64,000 nt of DNA from Toxorhynchites rutilus septentrionalis (GCF_029784135.1 NC_073746.1:9333380-9397379); one strand, 5' to 3'; shown: positions 10,693-22,246, counted from the stretch's first letter. Notes: generated from the sequence alone by a model not told the origin. Made by a program: numbers and translations.

Positions 10693-11679
10693 TTTTATAG
10701 CGAAAAAAAACAAACTCATAAAAGTTTCCCTCAATCTGTTTATGAACATACATTTTCATAATATTATAATTTGTTTTGCATTTTGTATCATTCTTACTAA
10801 TCCTGACTGTTCTTTTTGCATGTCTACATTATTTTTGAGAGCCGGAATTCCGCGCAATGTTTATGTTCCTGTTCTATTTTTTAGCTTTGTTTTGTTCAAA
10901 TTGTATTCTGATCGTTCAATCTTACTAATGCTGACTTTGCTTCATTTTTCTTCATTGTTCTTAATTTCTACATAATTTATGAAGGCTATAATTCCTCGCA
11001 TAGTTTTTGTCCCTTTTCTACTTTCTAGTTATGATTAATTCGAATCGTATACTAGAAACAATCGCTCAACGGTTGCTGAGTAATGCGATAGAATCAAGCA
11101 TGTTGAATTTATTTTTTATCAATTTGGGATAAGTAAAATTAATGTCATACCTTTTTGGGATAAAAATTTACCATAAAAGTAGCATCCTGGCGTTCGTTTA
11201 CAGTGAAGTCAGTAAAACCAAGGTTTCGGATCTCCCTAAATGTATACATATGCTTCCTTTCTATGACAATGGTTGGATCAATTATCGCCACATTGATAAT
11301 TAAAGGATCATTCAAATTAAAATTACAGAGAGATTAATTAAAATTAATGGGAGACTTTATACTTTATTGGTCTTGAAATCAGCTTCGGCGTTGTGTAAAA
11401 TTTTACATACTGACAAATATTCATTGATCATCTACATAAACATTATCCAAATTGGCATAATTTTGCTGATTGGAGTGAATATTTAATGAGTCAAATTAGT
11501 GAGAAAACACCGTACCCTACTTCTGTGTGCTTATACTAGATATATAAAGATATAGATCAAGAAAAACGATTATCATCATAAAGGTCTTCGATGTGAGTGA
11601 AGTGGAGTAGGATTGTCACAACTGAAAGAAAAAATATAATTTTGAGAAGTACGTTTAAAGTTTAAATCTCTAAAAAATC
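10693..11679. other. No gene seen
   Basis: AT-rich. The open frame running to 10975 continues out of the dispersed repeat and is not convincing as a gene. Confidence 0.4.
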
Positions 11680-11800
11680 ACAAAAAAAAACTGGAGATTT
11701 TTGGCCTTTGGCTGTTTTGCTGGCATGCTTGAAAAAAAACTGGCAATATACAGGAAAAACTGGAAGGTTGGTAACCCTGCATGCAACCAAACAAGACATT
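11680..11800. repeat. CTGGAA-rich repeat related to 35470-35650
   Basis: Repeated AAAAACTGGA motifs lead into CTGGAAGGTTGGTAACCCTG and then a GTGCAACC-like end. The copy at 35.5 kb has the same motifs, ending CTGGAACATTGGCAACGCTG. The class is unknown. Confidence 0.4.
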
Positions 11801-12199
11801 GAAGTGGAGTCTGGTGACCAACACTCGTGCTCGGAAATTGAATGATTCGGATCAAGACGGGTCTATGGTACTAGGTGAGGCCGTTTCGTCACTAAGTTGG
11901 TTAGGGGAGTGGGATATGAAAACAGTACGGAAGAAAGCAGAAGGGGAATTATTTGCTTGTAGCGCGAAAGAGACAGACTGATCACGAGCGAGCTTCGGCA
12001 CTAGCGTATTATATTTTGTTTACAAACAAAACACAGTAGACTTCCAATATGGCTGAAGAGTGGTTTTAGCAAGTTGGCCCACCTTAGGATATACTTCTAG
12101 GCGCCTTGAATCGGATGAGGCTTCAAGCGGGTCTGCTCATTGACGTTGGAACTTAAGTTTCTGGTCAAAAAATTTACGATGAGATGTCCCCAGTTGATT

Positions 12200-12930
12200 C
12201 ATAGTCACGTTCATGGATAAATTTGCTCAGAAGCTTATGATTTGGCAAGGTAGTTGTACATATGGAACGAATACCAAAGAAACGGATGTTTTCATAATAA
12301 CGCACAAAACAACCTGCGAAGTATCGGTCCAATTCGGCGAGTCTTCACTAAAGTTGAAGACTGTCCTGTGGTATCGTGACAAGAACCTCAATCCATCCAA
12401 TTGTCCCCGATTCTGCCCTATAGAAGAATAATGTGTATCGCCCCTAGTAGACAGTTTCTGAAGTTTCATATGAAGCTCATATGTGTTGACAACATCAATA
12501 AAAACAATAGTACATGTTGTCATTCCGTAGATCAGTAGAGTGCGAAAAAATCGTCTCAATAAAAGTTCAAACTTGTACTAAGCAAACCACCAAACCTATC
12601 CCTTTAAAGTTTAAGGCTTGAACAGAAGTGTACGATCAGCTGGTGACCAAACTCGGCGGGTGTTTGCTCATGGCCGATGAAACCAATGCGAAGAACGAAT
12701 TCGGTCAGATCTCAGGATAAAAAATTTAAAATGGCAATGGCTACCGCATGCGTGAAATATCAAAAGACATTTCAATCGTCGTGGGAGTGTCCCTGTGGAT
12801 CGTGAAAAGGCACGGAAAAAACTCACATGATTACCAACCTCATCCGGGAGCTAAGTGACGAGCGATGTAAGAAAATCTTGAACTTCCTCAAACGAAAAAA
12901 TCCGATAGAGATTACTCTATCGCACCTGCG
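12200..12930 (+). pseudogene. Decayed DD37E transposase remnants
   Basis: The frame at 12213-12431 contains KFAQKLMIWQG, the block between the first and second catalytic residues in the 40 kb transposase, and NLNPSNCPRFCPIEE, matching the block that carries the catalytic Glu (NPPNCPQFRPIEKYW). About 300 bp further on, 12640-12720 encodes CLLMADETNAKNEFGQISG, matching the first-Asp block (CILMDDETYVKADFGQIPG), with D-to-A at the first position. Two badly degraded copies or pieces are therefore present, with multiple stops and no complete frame. They are closer to the 40 kb element than to the 4.5 kb one. Confidence 0.7.
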
Positions 12931-13092
12931 CACCTAACTGTTGTCGTCCAATAACTCTTGAAATAAAAGCAAATAAAATTCCGTTTGCTTACCAAATTGT
13001 AACTATATATATTACCTTCGAAACGTATCACAAGTATTTATCGAGTTGTGTTTGTAATTGAACAAATACCTATTTTAATACAGAAAGACAAA

Positions 13093-13131
13093 TGCGCACC
13101 TTTGCCCCCACTGTGGGGGCAAAGGTGCGCA
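13093..13131. repeat. Near-perfect 39-bp palindrome of a GGGGCAAAGGTGCGC motif
   Basis: TGCGCACCTTTGCCCCCAC is followed at once by its reverse complement, with essentially no loop. Single arms of the same motif, in the direct orientation, occur at 15200-15217 and 15583-15600 (GCGCRCCTTTGCCCCRCA). This looks like two terminal inverted repeats of one DNA-transposon family joined end to end, or the collapsed remnant of such an element. Confidence 0.7.
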
Positions 13132-13160
13132 CTTATTGAATTGAACTACTGAGATAACTT

Positions 13161-13930
13161 GAGCTTGAGCTTGAGCTTGAGCTTGGGTAGACTGTACAAT
13201 TCGTAGTTGCTCTCCGTGATTGACCTGAACCAACCAAATTGCACAAAGAACACACAGAATGACACTTTAGACTAGTAAATCATTCTCGTTGTGCAATTTT
13301 CGGTGATTCGAGCTTTAAATGGTCAATAACGACGCCGGCCACGTCCTTACAGTTACCAGGGGAAGGGAAGGAATGTTAGTATGATATTCGCCACCCGAAG
13401 GCCAGAAGGGTCGCCTCTATAGCGTGGTTCCCGAGCGTTTATCATGGAAGGGATAGTTGTTAGTGGGAATGGTTAACAAAAGTTAGGATTCACCGTGGTA
13501 AGTGATGTGATTCTAAAAACGTGAACTCTCAGCTATAATACATTCTAATCGGATCGGTCATGCATTTCGTTATTCGTCGTGCGTAGTACATAGATATTTT
13601 TCCTGACCTGAGAAGGCCATAAAAACTCCTTTAAAAACTCTTGATCTATATATTTTTATTCAATCGAGGAGACCAAGGGTCAATTTTCAACCTGAGAAAG
13701 TCGCTAAGAAACCCTTTTAAAATTTCTCCAATCGACAATATATTCTTAACCGGAAAAGATCACCGAGGAAATGCTTTTAATTTCGCTAAAACTAAAACTT
13801 GTATTATCTATCAAAATATTATTAAATCGCGACTACCGAGGTTATTTTTAAACCTATATTTTGTGATTCATTACTAGCATTATGTTTTAAAATTATGTAA
13901 ACGCAGTGGCTGATATTATCTCTAGTCACT
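13161..13930 (-). mobile_element. 770-bp non-LTR-type insertion with 23-bp target duplication
   Basis: The 23-base sequence beginning GAATTGAACTACTGAGATAA occurs at 13138-13160 and again at 13931-13953, exactly flanking this segment. The left end is four TTGAGC repeats; read on the minus strand the element therefore ends in a (GCTCAA)n tail abutting the duplication, as in target-primed retroposition. The interior (13340-13530) has a GC-rich, apparently conserved 3'-UTR-like block shared with 30930-31090. No reverse transcriptase is visible, so the element is strongly 5'-truncated or a non-autonomous derivative. Confidence 0.65.
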
Positions 13931-14185
13931 GAATTGAACTACTGAGATAACTTATACCAAAAATAAATGCTTTATCATCAGAAGCGGGAGAAGCATCATT
14001 ACTAGAGAGTGTAGGCACCGACCAGTAGGCAGGAGGGGGGTGTTCTATTCTTTTTTTTATGGGTGAGAAGAGTGGATGTTATGATCGAACATACCACGTG
14101 GAAATTTTTGGGAGGAAATAGACTGACAATATAAGATATCCGAAAATGTCCAACATTTGAAACATAATTCGTTTTTATTGACAAA

Positions 14186-14430
14186 CTAGCTGACCCAGCG
14201 AACTTCGTCTCACCAACAATTGATATATTGATATAAATCATTTTGAACACAAGTTCCCACAGAAATTATTTTTATGTACCTAATCTATATTCGCGGTATA
14301 TAATTTCTTTTTTGACATATAAACCTGATGCAGACTAAGATGTATCAATCCTAATACTGACTGTTTAAATCCGTGGCTCCGTTCTTGAGTTAAATCGTGA
14401 GGAACGGACACCATTTTTATTTATATAGAT
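14186..14430 (+). repeat. CTAGCTGACCCRGCRAAC-type repeat, third copy
   Basis: It begins CTAGCTGACCCAGCGAACTT and ends GGAACGGACACCATTTTTAT followed by TTATATAGAT. The ends match the family at 6902 and 7249 while the interior differs. About 245 bp, no coding. Confidence 0.6.
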
Positions 14431-14631
14431 CAAGTTTATAAATACAAAGTTACCTCCACTTGATTTATTTGAAACTCATTGTCGAAAAAAAAAACAATAT
14501 TGATTTGTAGTTGAGTGTGAAAACATAAACATAAACGAAACATAACCGTTATTGAATTGAATGCATGGTGAAAATAAAAACATTTTTCATAAGAAATTCA
14601 TTTTGAATTATTTTTAAGCAATTGTTTATTT

Positions 14632-15130
14632 TCATTCTTCATCTTGGATTTCGGTTCTGAGGATTCCGACACTTGGAGCGCTGTTGCTTCGTTGCGCTGT
14701 TCGAAGAAACAGACGGTGGTTCCACATGAAGCTAGAAGCCCAATCTCTCCATGCTAATTTTGCAACTTTGTTTAATTTGTGCTGGAGGTTGTTGGCTTCC
14801 GAAAAATCGAACGCCATGCGTCGTAAATCTTTGAGAGCCATACCATAGAAAACTTTGTCCAGTGGCCTGCAGATCCTCAGGCTGCTCACTCGTAAATACC
14901 TATCTGAACCGCACTAGGTGCTCGCTGACACATTCCAGCAGAAGTAGAAATAGAAGTAGAAGATTCAAATCATAAATCACTTTCTAATATGAGCCTCTTC
15001 CTCAGAGCTGATTCAGAAATAATGAGGTCTGCCGCAATCCGACAATCCGAGACTCCCTCCCGAAGCCGCTGTCGGGCCATTTGAGCATTTCTGGAGTGCA
15101 TTTCTTCAAATCACTTTTCTTCTTGTGGGT
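14632..15130 (-). pseudogene. pogo/Tigger-like transposase N-terminal fragment
   Basis: On the minus strand, about 15105-15000 encodes MARQRLREGVSDCRIAADLI followed by ISESALRKRL, the first helix-turn-helix (psq-like) of pogo/CENP-B-type proteins. After a stop-containing gap, 14889-14632 encodes LKDLRRMAFDFSEANNLQHK, a WRDWASSFM block and a LR...SAPSVGILRTE block. This matches the second HTH (CENP-B-type: LRxLAFxxAExNxxxHxFxxxxxxAGxxWLxxFxxRxxxLSxRxPExxSxxR). The DDE catalytic domain is missing. Normally these join into one N-terminal half of about 150 residues, so this is a 3'-truncated, frameshifted relic. Confidence 0.65.
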
Positions 15131-15611
15131 CCCGTTAAAAATTTTATAATTTTTTTGTCAGAGCAAAACGCTAGTGCGAGTTTTTACCCCACAGCCACTG
15201 CGCACCTTTGCCCCACAAGCAATTTTTGAACTAATCGAATTTAAAAAAAAAGCTGTTGAACTTTTTCTCAAAAACGAATACGCACTATCATCTACTATAG
15301 AATGAAGGTTTCCTTGACAGTGTAGTTTCGAACTTTCCAGTTATTTTAGAAAAACTTTCTTTCCAAGTTTATTCTCCAAAACTGGAATACTTTCCAGTTT
15401 ATTCTCCAAAACTGGAATAATTGGATCAAAACATCGCAGAACTCTTTTTACCTCATAACTTTTTACCTGCCACTTTCATGAAATGTATCTTTTTTTATAT
15501 GTGTGAGCTGCTGATGTAGTAATGTATCAAACGACTACACTGTTGTCGAAATTTTATGCTCGTTTGCTTCAAAATGGCTAATGCGCGCCTTTGCCCCGCA
15601 TTACTCTAATC

Positions 15612-15835
15612 CTGTTCACCGACGAGAGCATTTTTACCGTCGATCCCGTAACAAATTCCAGAACCGATCGATATATTATTCCTCTCCCGGTAGAAGACGT
15701 GGCTGACGAGCATAAAACGTGTATCTGACCAAGCATCCTGCTAGCGTTATGGTGTTTGGATAGGTGGCTTCCGTTGGCTAATAAATTACGGCGTTCAATC
15801 CATAAGCATGGCGTGTCATGAAGCCCTGTTCTAAA
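15612..15835 (+). pseudogene. Tc1/IS630-like transposase fragment (first-Asp block)
   Basis: From 15612 the frame encodes LFTDESIFTVDPVTNSRTDR followed by YIIPLPVEDVADEHKT, then a TGA; in another frame it continues TKHPASVMVFG-V-ASVG. The order FTDEkxFTVDPVxNxRNDR ... TKHPASVMVFGxVAS is characteristic of a Tc1-like DDE transposase core around the first catalytic Asp. The remainder of the gene is missing. It lies just after a GGGGCAAAGG-type motif (15583-15600), so these may belong together. Confidence 0.6.
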
Positions 15836-16725
15836 AGACACCTGAGCCTCTCAGATTCATCCCCGTTTTAAATAAATAAAAAAAATCGAAACCGAAATTT
15901 TTTAGAATTTTTTTAAATTTTCACATTGCTCATTGGTGCAAACATTATCACATTATTATGGTTCTGAATATACAAATAGTTTTTCAGAGACTTTTGGCAA
16001 AACCACATTTGCACCGCTTGAAGGAACACCCAGGCAACACGGCAACAGAGAATCCGGTACGAATCGAATCGCTTTTGATTACTTCGGATATTATTTTAGA
16101 ATGCATTGACATTTCTGAAATTACTCTTTAGTTTCAGTGGCCCTAAACAAGAGTGTGTGATTCTATCATACACAACCAATCTCCGCATAAAGGTATGAAA
16201 ACCGACGCTTTTAACATTTTAACAAGGTAGTTTTTAAGTGTACACTGCGTTTCACATCTATATATCCACTCATTTTTTCTGAGTTTCCAAAGATATGATA
16301 GAAGTCGGTTGAATTGAAGTATATAGTGTAGGACAGAATAACTATCTTCATTTAAAAGACTGGCTTTATTGTTTTTCTCAGGCGCGAAATATTCAAAATC
16401 TAAAAATCCTGTGTTTCATAACTATAGTACCAGATGGGAAAACTCTCACTCCTTTAAAAAATTAACGTCAATTTCACATGAATTACAGTTAGTTTCTAAC
16501 TCTTAGGTTCTCTTTAGTTCTCAATCAGTTCAAACGAGCCATTTGAGGTGGGTTTGACCAAATTGCGCCATATTGTAAGATCTTCAAATCACTTATACCG
16601 CCTGTAAGCTGCATCTACTATTCATACGATCACTCCTCGGAAGTTCTTAATAGGTTTTGATCTTGTAAACAAGCTTACCAGTCCAGAATCTGAAGGCCCT
16701 ATTCATCATACCATGTCATGATTTT
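15836..16725. other. No gene seen
   Basis: AT-rich, no supported coding sequence or repeat. Confidence 0.35.
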
Positions 16726-17235
16726 CCGGATTTTATGAATTGATGCCAAATTGCCCAATTATTATATTGTTTTTGATGTTAAAAACAGCAGTAAATGATT
16801 CTGAAGTACTTCGTTGCACTTCTGACTGTTCATTCGTGTTGATGGTAAACTATCTAAACCAGGCCTTTTTGAGAAAATTCTCCCCAAACCATAAAAATTT
16901 CATCTCCAGCTGCGGGTCCAAAAATTAATGTGGAAGCTTATGCCATGAGTTTCACTTCTTCAGGAGAGAACTTCTTTAATAAAAAGAAATCCAACTTTAA
17001 TAGAATTTCTTCATGCTGGATGGATGGAATTACGGAACGCGTCATGTAATTTTTCAACTCGTAACTTTGATGGTTTGAGGAATATATTTTCAAAACGGCA
17101 TGGTTCAGATAGCTTTTCATCAACACCAATTAACAGTCAAAAGTGAAATGAAGTACTTCAAAATCATTTACTTCTGTTTTTGCATCAAAAACACCGTGAT
17201 AATAGGGTAATTTGGCATCAAATCATAACATCCGG
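16726..17235. mobile_element. 510-bp foldback element with ~185-bp arms
   Basis: The left arm (16726-16910) and right arm (about 17045-17235) are imperfect inverted repeats along their whole length. Examples are CCGGATTTTATGAATTGATG versus the reverse complement of catcaaatcataacatccgg, and GTAAATGATTCTGAAGTACT versus its inverse at about 17146. Only about 135 bp separate the arms. The element abuts the pogo-like repeat at 17236. The two open frames seen here on opposite strands (16740-16928 and 16938-17129) are mirror images of the same arm, not genes. Confidence 0.75.
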
Positions 17236-17575
17236 ATTATGATTACTATGGCAACCACTTGGCGCGCTGCAGTTTGTTTGTTTTGTTGTCTATCGCTCGA
17301 AGCAGCAATAAACTTCCTCTGTGTCGAATGATGTTTACCTTTAAAATGCCCAAGAAAAGGCAATATTCTGAAGAATTATGAATGGATCAATATGATGACA
17401 GTAAACTCAAGCAATGAGAAATGCAACATCTACTTGAAAAATTACAATTTGTTCATTCAAAAATGGTGATTTCTAAAACCGGACAAACCATGATCATTAT
17501 TCGGACAAAGCATGATCATAATTTCTCTTTGAAGGAAATCGTTAAAAAATATAATAAATGAACAATTTGAACGCC
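17236..17575 (+). repeat. pogo-like element 5' region, copy 1 (no MITE)
   Basis: It contains ACCACTTGGCGCGCTGCAGT, TTTACCTTTAAAATGCCC and a short frame MPKKRQYSEE starting at 17346 that soon hits a stop. The same order is seen at 32640-33000 and, on the minus strand, at 61400-61540. MPKKRQYSEE resembles the first residues of pogo/CENP-B-type transposases. GGACAAACCATGATCAT at about 17482 matches GATCATGGTTTGTCC at 32611 in inverse orientation, so this may be a terminal motif. Confidence 0.5.
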
Positions 17576-18235
17576 TTATGGCGTTATTAGTAACTAGAGA
17601 CATGGGGCTTTTCAACAAACCCAAACTCATTTTGATTGCATGTGATTTTCATGAAGGAAAATCGATTTGCATTTACTAGTTGCGTGAAAACACCCTGAAC
17701 CTAACCAATCTATGTAGCTTTGTGTCAAAGATGTCGATAAATAAATAAACAATGTTGAGGTTGTACGTCCTTTGAATATCTACATTTTGCTTTGCTTCTG
17801 TCCGTTACGGCAAGCTCTGCACTTGCTAACCTCGCGCTTATATTTTAAGAATGGATTCTGAGTCTAGAATTCTTGCACGTTCGTTCAACAAGGTAGCAAA
17901 ATAAAAACTGTGGTTGGCCAGGGCGAGCACCATATTCAAATTGCTTTCACGACCATCCGACGAAATGCATCAACCGCTGATCAGTCGAATCAGTCTTGAC
18001 TTCGATGGACTTTCGAACATATTTATAGAAACTTGCACCTTGCACAATAAACGTAATACTCTCGTATTCGAAATTTTAAACTTACGCCCCATTAAAGATA
18101 CAAAATAACGTGATGCAGCAAAACAGAAGCATTCTCCACCAGACGGCATGAATGCATTATATTTTTTCAGAAAAGATAGAGAGCGCCTTATTCTTTTATA
18201 TTTTTTCTTGAAAGCTGAGGTTTTTGTACATAACA
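17576..18235. other. No gene seen
   Basis: AT-rich sequence; short opposite-strand frames near 17914-18236 overlap each other and have no features. Confidence 0.35.
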
Positions 18236-18905
18236 TATCCTAAAATCAGAGATGTGTTTTTTTGTTTTTGAGGTATGATTTTTCAAAGTTAACCGATGGT
18301 TCGAAAAAAGAACTTTTCCCTCTTTTTTCCACTACAAAAACTCATAAGTTTTGAATTACTGGACCGATTCAGATGATCGACACATCAAATTGAAGCTTAT
18401 GAATTAGTTTTCATTGGAAAAATATTACTTTTGCGAAAAATTTGGATTTTCGTTTTTGTAATTATTGATTGAGTTAGTTTTTCATAGTTTTCTTGGTTAA
18501 TGATGGAGGGCGCTATATTTTTTTATATTTTTTCTGGAAAGCTGAAGTTTTTTTACATAATATATCCGAAAATCAGAGAGGTGTTTTTTTCTCGTTTTTG
18601 AATTATTATTTTGCATATTTAACATGGTCTGAGTCTTTGTTCAATATTCCTATGTGACTAGACTAGACATTTGCCACTAGGATCGAATATTCCCGCAAGT
18701 GTGTTATGTTTTCAAAGAAGATTGGCTTGTTGGCTTCAATTTAATATGTCGATCATCTAAAGTGGTTCACTTGTTCAAATGTTATGAATTTTTGCAAAAA
18801 GTCATTTTTGGATAAAAGGGAAAAAATGATTTTCCGGGCCACCCTAAAATGGAAATTAGAAGAAAATCTGAGAATCACTAAGTTAGTAAGCTGTATATAT
18901 GCTTT
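18236..18905. repeat. Foldback repeat family 'GGTGGYCC', partial copy A
   Basis: ACTGGACCGATTCAGATGAT at 18359 appears again in inverted form near 18751-18775 (TATGTCGATCATCTAAA...GGTTCA). The right end GGGCCACCCTAAAATGGAAA (about 18836) matches the inverse of the left end ATTTTAGGGTGGTC in copies B (44751) and C (63575). The left terminus of this copy is missing. No coding. Confidence 0.5.
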
Positions 18906-19064
18906 CCTTCATCCAAGAAAGATGTTTTCTGATTTTAAGGAGAAGGATTAAAAATTAAATTCTTATTTTATGTTCGAAAAACATAAAATATAAGTATACA
19001 AAACTAAGAAACTTTTTTTTATACCTGAGCGAAAATTGGAGACCGTATATAATCGGGTCCACCT

Positions 19065-19735
19065 ATAGGGGAAATGGGGGGAATTTGTACCCCCTAAGCA
19101 AATCGCCTAATATTTTCAACCCAATACGATCTAAATTGTACTCAATTGTAAATTCACATTGTACAGTTAGCTACACTTGTTTTCTCTCAATCAATAATGT
19201 TTAATCATTATAGCAAGCTTTAAACTACCAAAAATATCATAACATAAGAGAGATTATTTTTGGACATTAAAATTTGATGCGGGGTGATTTGGAACGTCTG
19301 GGGGTGATTTGGTCCAGTGTGTTTCATCGAAAAAATCATACTTATGTTTATGTAAAGTATTTTGGGATAACGCTACAATCGGTTACAGTGTCCCGGGATA
19401 TATACCAGGTTTCTTGGCCAGATTCCTGACCAGAGAAATTGCATTGAGACCATTTCGAATTCTGCATGGATCTTTCCACTGTTGTTCAAGCATTTTCAAA
19501 CACTTTCGATGCTTAGTCAAAAAAAATCCGTCCTTGATGGCCTGCGTTGCTCTACCAAGCTCCTACTTCTTCCAACGTTTTCTGCCCATCCTTTTTTGTA
19601 ATTCAGCGGCATGTGGAATCAATTAGACAAAAGAAAACGTTCAAACCTGTAGGCCCAAATCATCCTACAGAAACGTGTCCATGTCACCCCACACAACATG
19701 CAAAAATTAAAATGCAATTAATTTTATCATCAAAT
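19065..19735. repeat. GGGGTGAWTTGGWCC-type repeat, copy 1
   Basis: It contains GGGGTGATTTGG motifs at about 19281 and 19304, and AACGTGTCCATGTCACCCCA plus CACAACATGCAAAAATTAAA at 19672-19712, which recur at 43763-43803. The region is a dispersed repeat. The 105-codon frame at 19309-19626 has no recognisable features. Confidence 0.45.
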
Positions 19736-20159
19736 TTTGACGTAGGATTACGTCTTTCGGGAACATATTGGGGTACAATTTGAAAATCAAAAATCGAGCA
19801 CATCGTGAAAATTGTCCAATTTCAAACGCTTATTGCTCAATCATTTCATAATGGATTTATGTGATTTTTGCGTCAATCGATTTCGGCACTCCAGAACATT
19901 TTTTCAATAGAATAAAATAGTATATGTCATGAAGCTAATTATCGAACAATTGAAAAATCTCAACCACTATCCTAATGGAAATACCCACTTCTGATTAGAA
20001 ATTGACGACACATGCAGCGGCTCATGTACCAACAATTATTGGTCAGTTATTTCCTGATGGATTTACGAAATATTTGCATCAATCGATCCGAGCACTCCAT
20101 AAGAGTTCATCACAATTAATAAAATAATATATTATATGAAAGTAACTATCAAACAATCG

Positions 20160-20470
20160 AAAAATCTTCAAACGGAAATAGCTCGTTCTAATTGGTCGAA
20201 ATTGAAGATACGGATCGGCATTGCAAATAGTAAAGGGGACTTTTGTTCCCACCGAAGTGTGTTCCCTAACAGAGACATCAAAACCAAGCTGCCCGGGGAA
20301 AATCGGCATTACAAATACATGAACGCAGGGGGAGCTTTTGTTTCCACCGACATGTATTCCCTACCAGAGATTTCAAATTCAAGGTACCTGAGGGAAATCA
20401 GCATATAAATACCCTCGTGGTCGATAGTTCAGCAAATGACGCGCAAAATTGGATAGTGTTCATTGTGACT
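20160..20470 (+). promoter_or_regulatory. Diverged ~100-bp direct repeat with TATA-like box
   Basis: Two units (from about 20214 and 20304) share ATCGGCATTRCAAATA, TTTTGTTYCCACCGA and TATTCCCTACCAGAGAT-like motifs, ending in GGGGAAA/GAGGGAAA. After the second unit, CATATAAATACCC (about 20403) is followed roughly 25 bases later by AGTTCAGC, which fits the spacing of a TATA box and an arthropod initiator. No gene can be attached. Confidence 0.25.
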
Positions 20471-20536
20471 AGCGTGGGCATTGCTGATTGCATACCTGCT
20501 GGCGAATAAGTTGGGAGCGATGAAGGAGTGTTTTTT

Positions 20537-21617
20537 GACGTAGGACTACGTCTTTCATTTCTATACCGGGGTGTAAAATCAAAGTTTCGAAAACGAAAGC
20601 GTTACGCCGGAGACCGAGATTTTGAGTGTTAATAGCTCCTAAACAACTGAACGAAATGGTATGATAAACACTTCATTCGAAAGATAAAATGTCTACGCGT
20701 TCTATACTTGTTACTTTCTGATCCAAAAACTTGTTTCAATAGTCTTAAATTTGCTTTCAAAACAGGCTATTGAAATCACCAATCGGTATATAAGCGAGCG
20801 CCGCTCGGAAATCCACTCAGTTCTAATTGAACAGCGATTGGAGCATGTTGTCGCTGTTGTGGTGAAGCTCTTCATTTATCATGAAAGCGCGGATGAACGG
20901 TGTCACCAAGAGCCTGTTTGTGCACCTTAGGCCAGAAGGGAATCCATCAGGAGGAGAGTGATGCTACAAACGGTTCCCCGGGAAGATCTCGAAGCAGCCG
21001 CTACACACACACACATACACGCACGGAATTCTTTCCGTTTGGATCGAGAAAGACCCGGAAAATAATCTGCCAGTTCCTCTAGGAATTTAAAAATACATTC
21101 ATGTGAAAGAGTTTATTTGAATGTTTTCTATCCATGTAACACTGTGACCAAATATGTTTCAATCAAGTGCTATTAACAGATGGTTATCGAGTTAGCATTA
21201 ACCACTGGTGGGCTTCCAGTATCGAGGAAAATGTGGAAATATCTAATCGTTACTGAAAATAATCTGCCAGTTCCTCTGGGAATTTAAAATTACATTCATA
21301 TGAAAGAGTTTATTTTAATGTTTTCTATCCATGTAACACTGTGGCCAAATACATTAGGTTTTGTGATTTTTCAATCAATCGCAATCAACAGGATAGCTTC
21401 TGAAGATTATTCTTCCCCATCAGTAGGATATTTCCGTATCCAATATTGGATGCATAAAACCTTGTGCCTCCAACGTAACGCTCTCGTTTTCGAAGTTCTC
21501 CAAATATTCATTCATTCAGAATGAATTCAGATTCAACTTCATACAAATGATCTCTAAATCAACGATAGTCCTACGTCACCCTTGCGGTTATACCATAGAT
21601 ATAATCCACTTCCTGTT
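20537..21617 (+). repeat. 1.08-kb repeat family with GACGTAGGACTACGTC end and core-promoter-like block, copy 1
   Basis: It begins GACGTAGGACTACGTCTTTC, and a partially inverted motif (GATAGTCCTACGTCACCC) lies at 21563-21580. The copy at 33776-34884 matches over most of its length. At 20786 GGTATATAAGCGAG is followed about 30 bp on by CACTCAGTT, an arrangement like a TATA plus initiator promoter, conserved in both copies. Copy 1 has an internal direct duplication (AATCTGCCAGTTCCTCT at about 21062 and 21261). No protein is recognisable. Confidence 0.6.
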
Positions 21618-22246
21618 TTTTTTTTATTATTTTCGTTCCAATAAGAATCTTTCGATGGATTGATTGAAGAATGATGTTTCAATGATCTGTATAGAACTTA
21701 TGTTTGGTAGAATATAAATAAAATTTAAAATTGGAACTTTTATGTTGGTTGCTTCGAAAAAAATCATATCAATGACCGATCGTGCATTGTAAAACTTTAA
21801 GCACAATTGTAAGTGTAAAATTGTATATGGTAGCGGTTGTGTTAAAATGACTTGAAATATGAAACGATATTTTTCTTCCAAGGATAGTTCATGCGACGAG
21901 AAAAATTGGAAAAAAGAAGCAGTTCCATGAGTTTTGCTTCTTCATTTTATCCATACATCACACAGGAGACATCTCGTTCAGGGCCACTGTGCGGGCGCAG
22001 GCGCAACCCGTCAAATTATTTTCACAATTATCACTCGCTGGAAAACTTAAACTCTTCAAGGGTAGTTCTTAAATGAACTGCTCGTGATAATTGTGACTCA
22101 GGTATTCAACGTTATAAGGACCAACGAATGGTGTCTCGATTAATAATAAAAGTATTTTATTTTCGGATTAGAATTTACACCACTGCGTTCGCACGGATAG
22201 CTGCACCGTCGGAGAGATGCAACTGTACCCCTTTTGCTGTTCTCCT

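Noticed and set aside
16740..17129. Pair of ~62-codon frames with similar sequences on opposite strands
   Set aside because: They are the two arms of the foldback element read outward, so the similarity reflects the inverted repeat rather than a gene pair.
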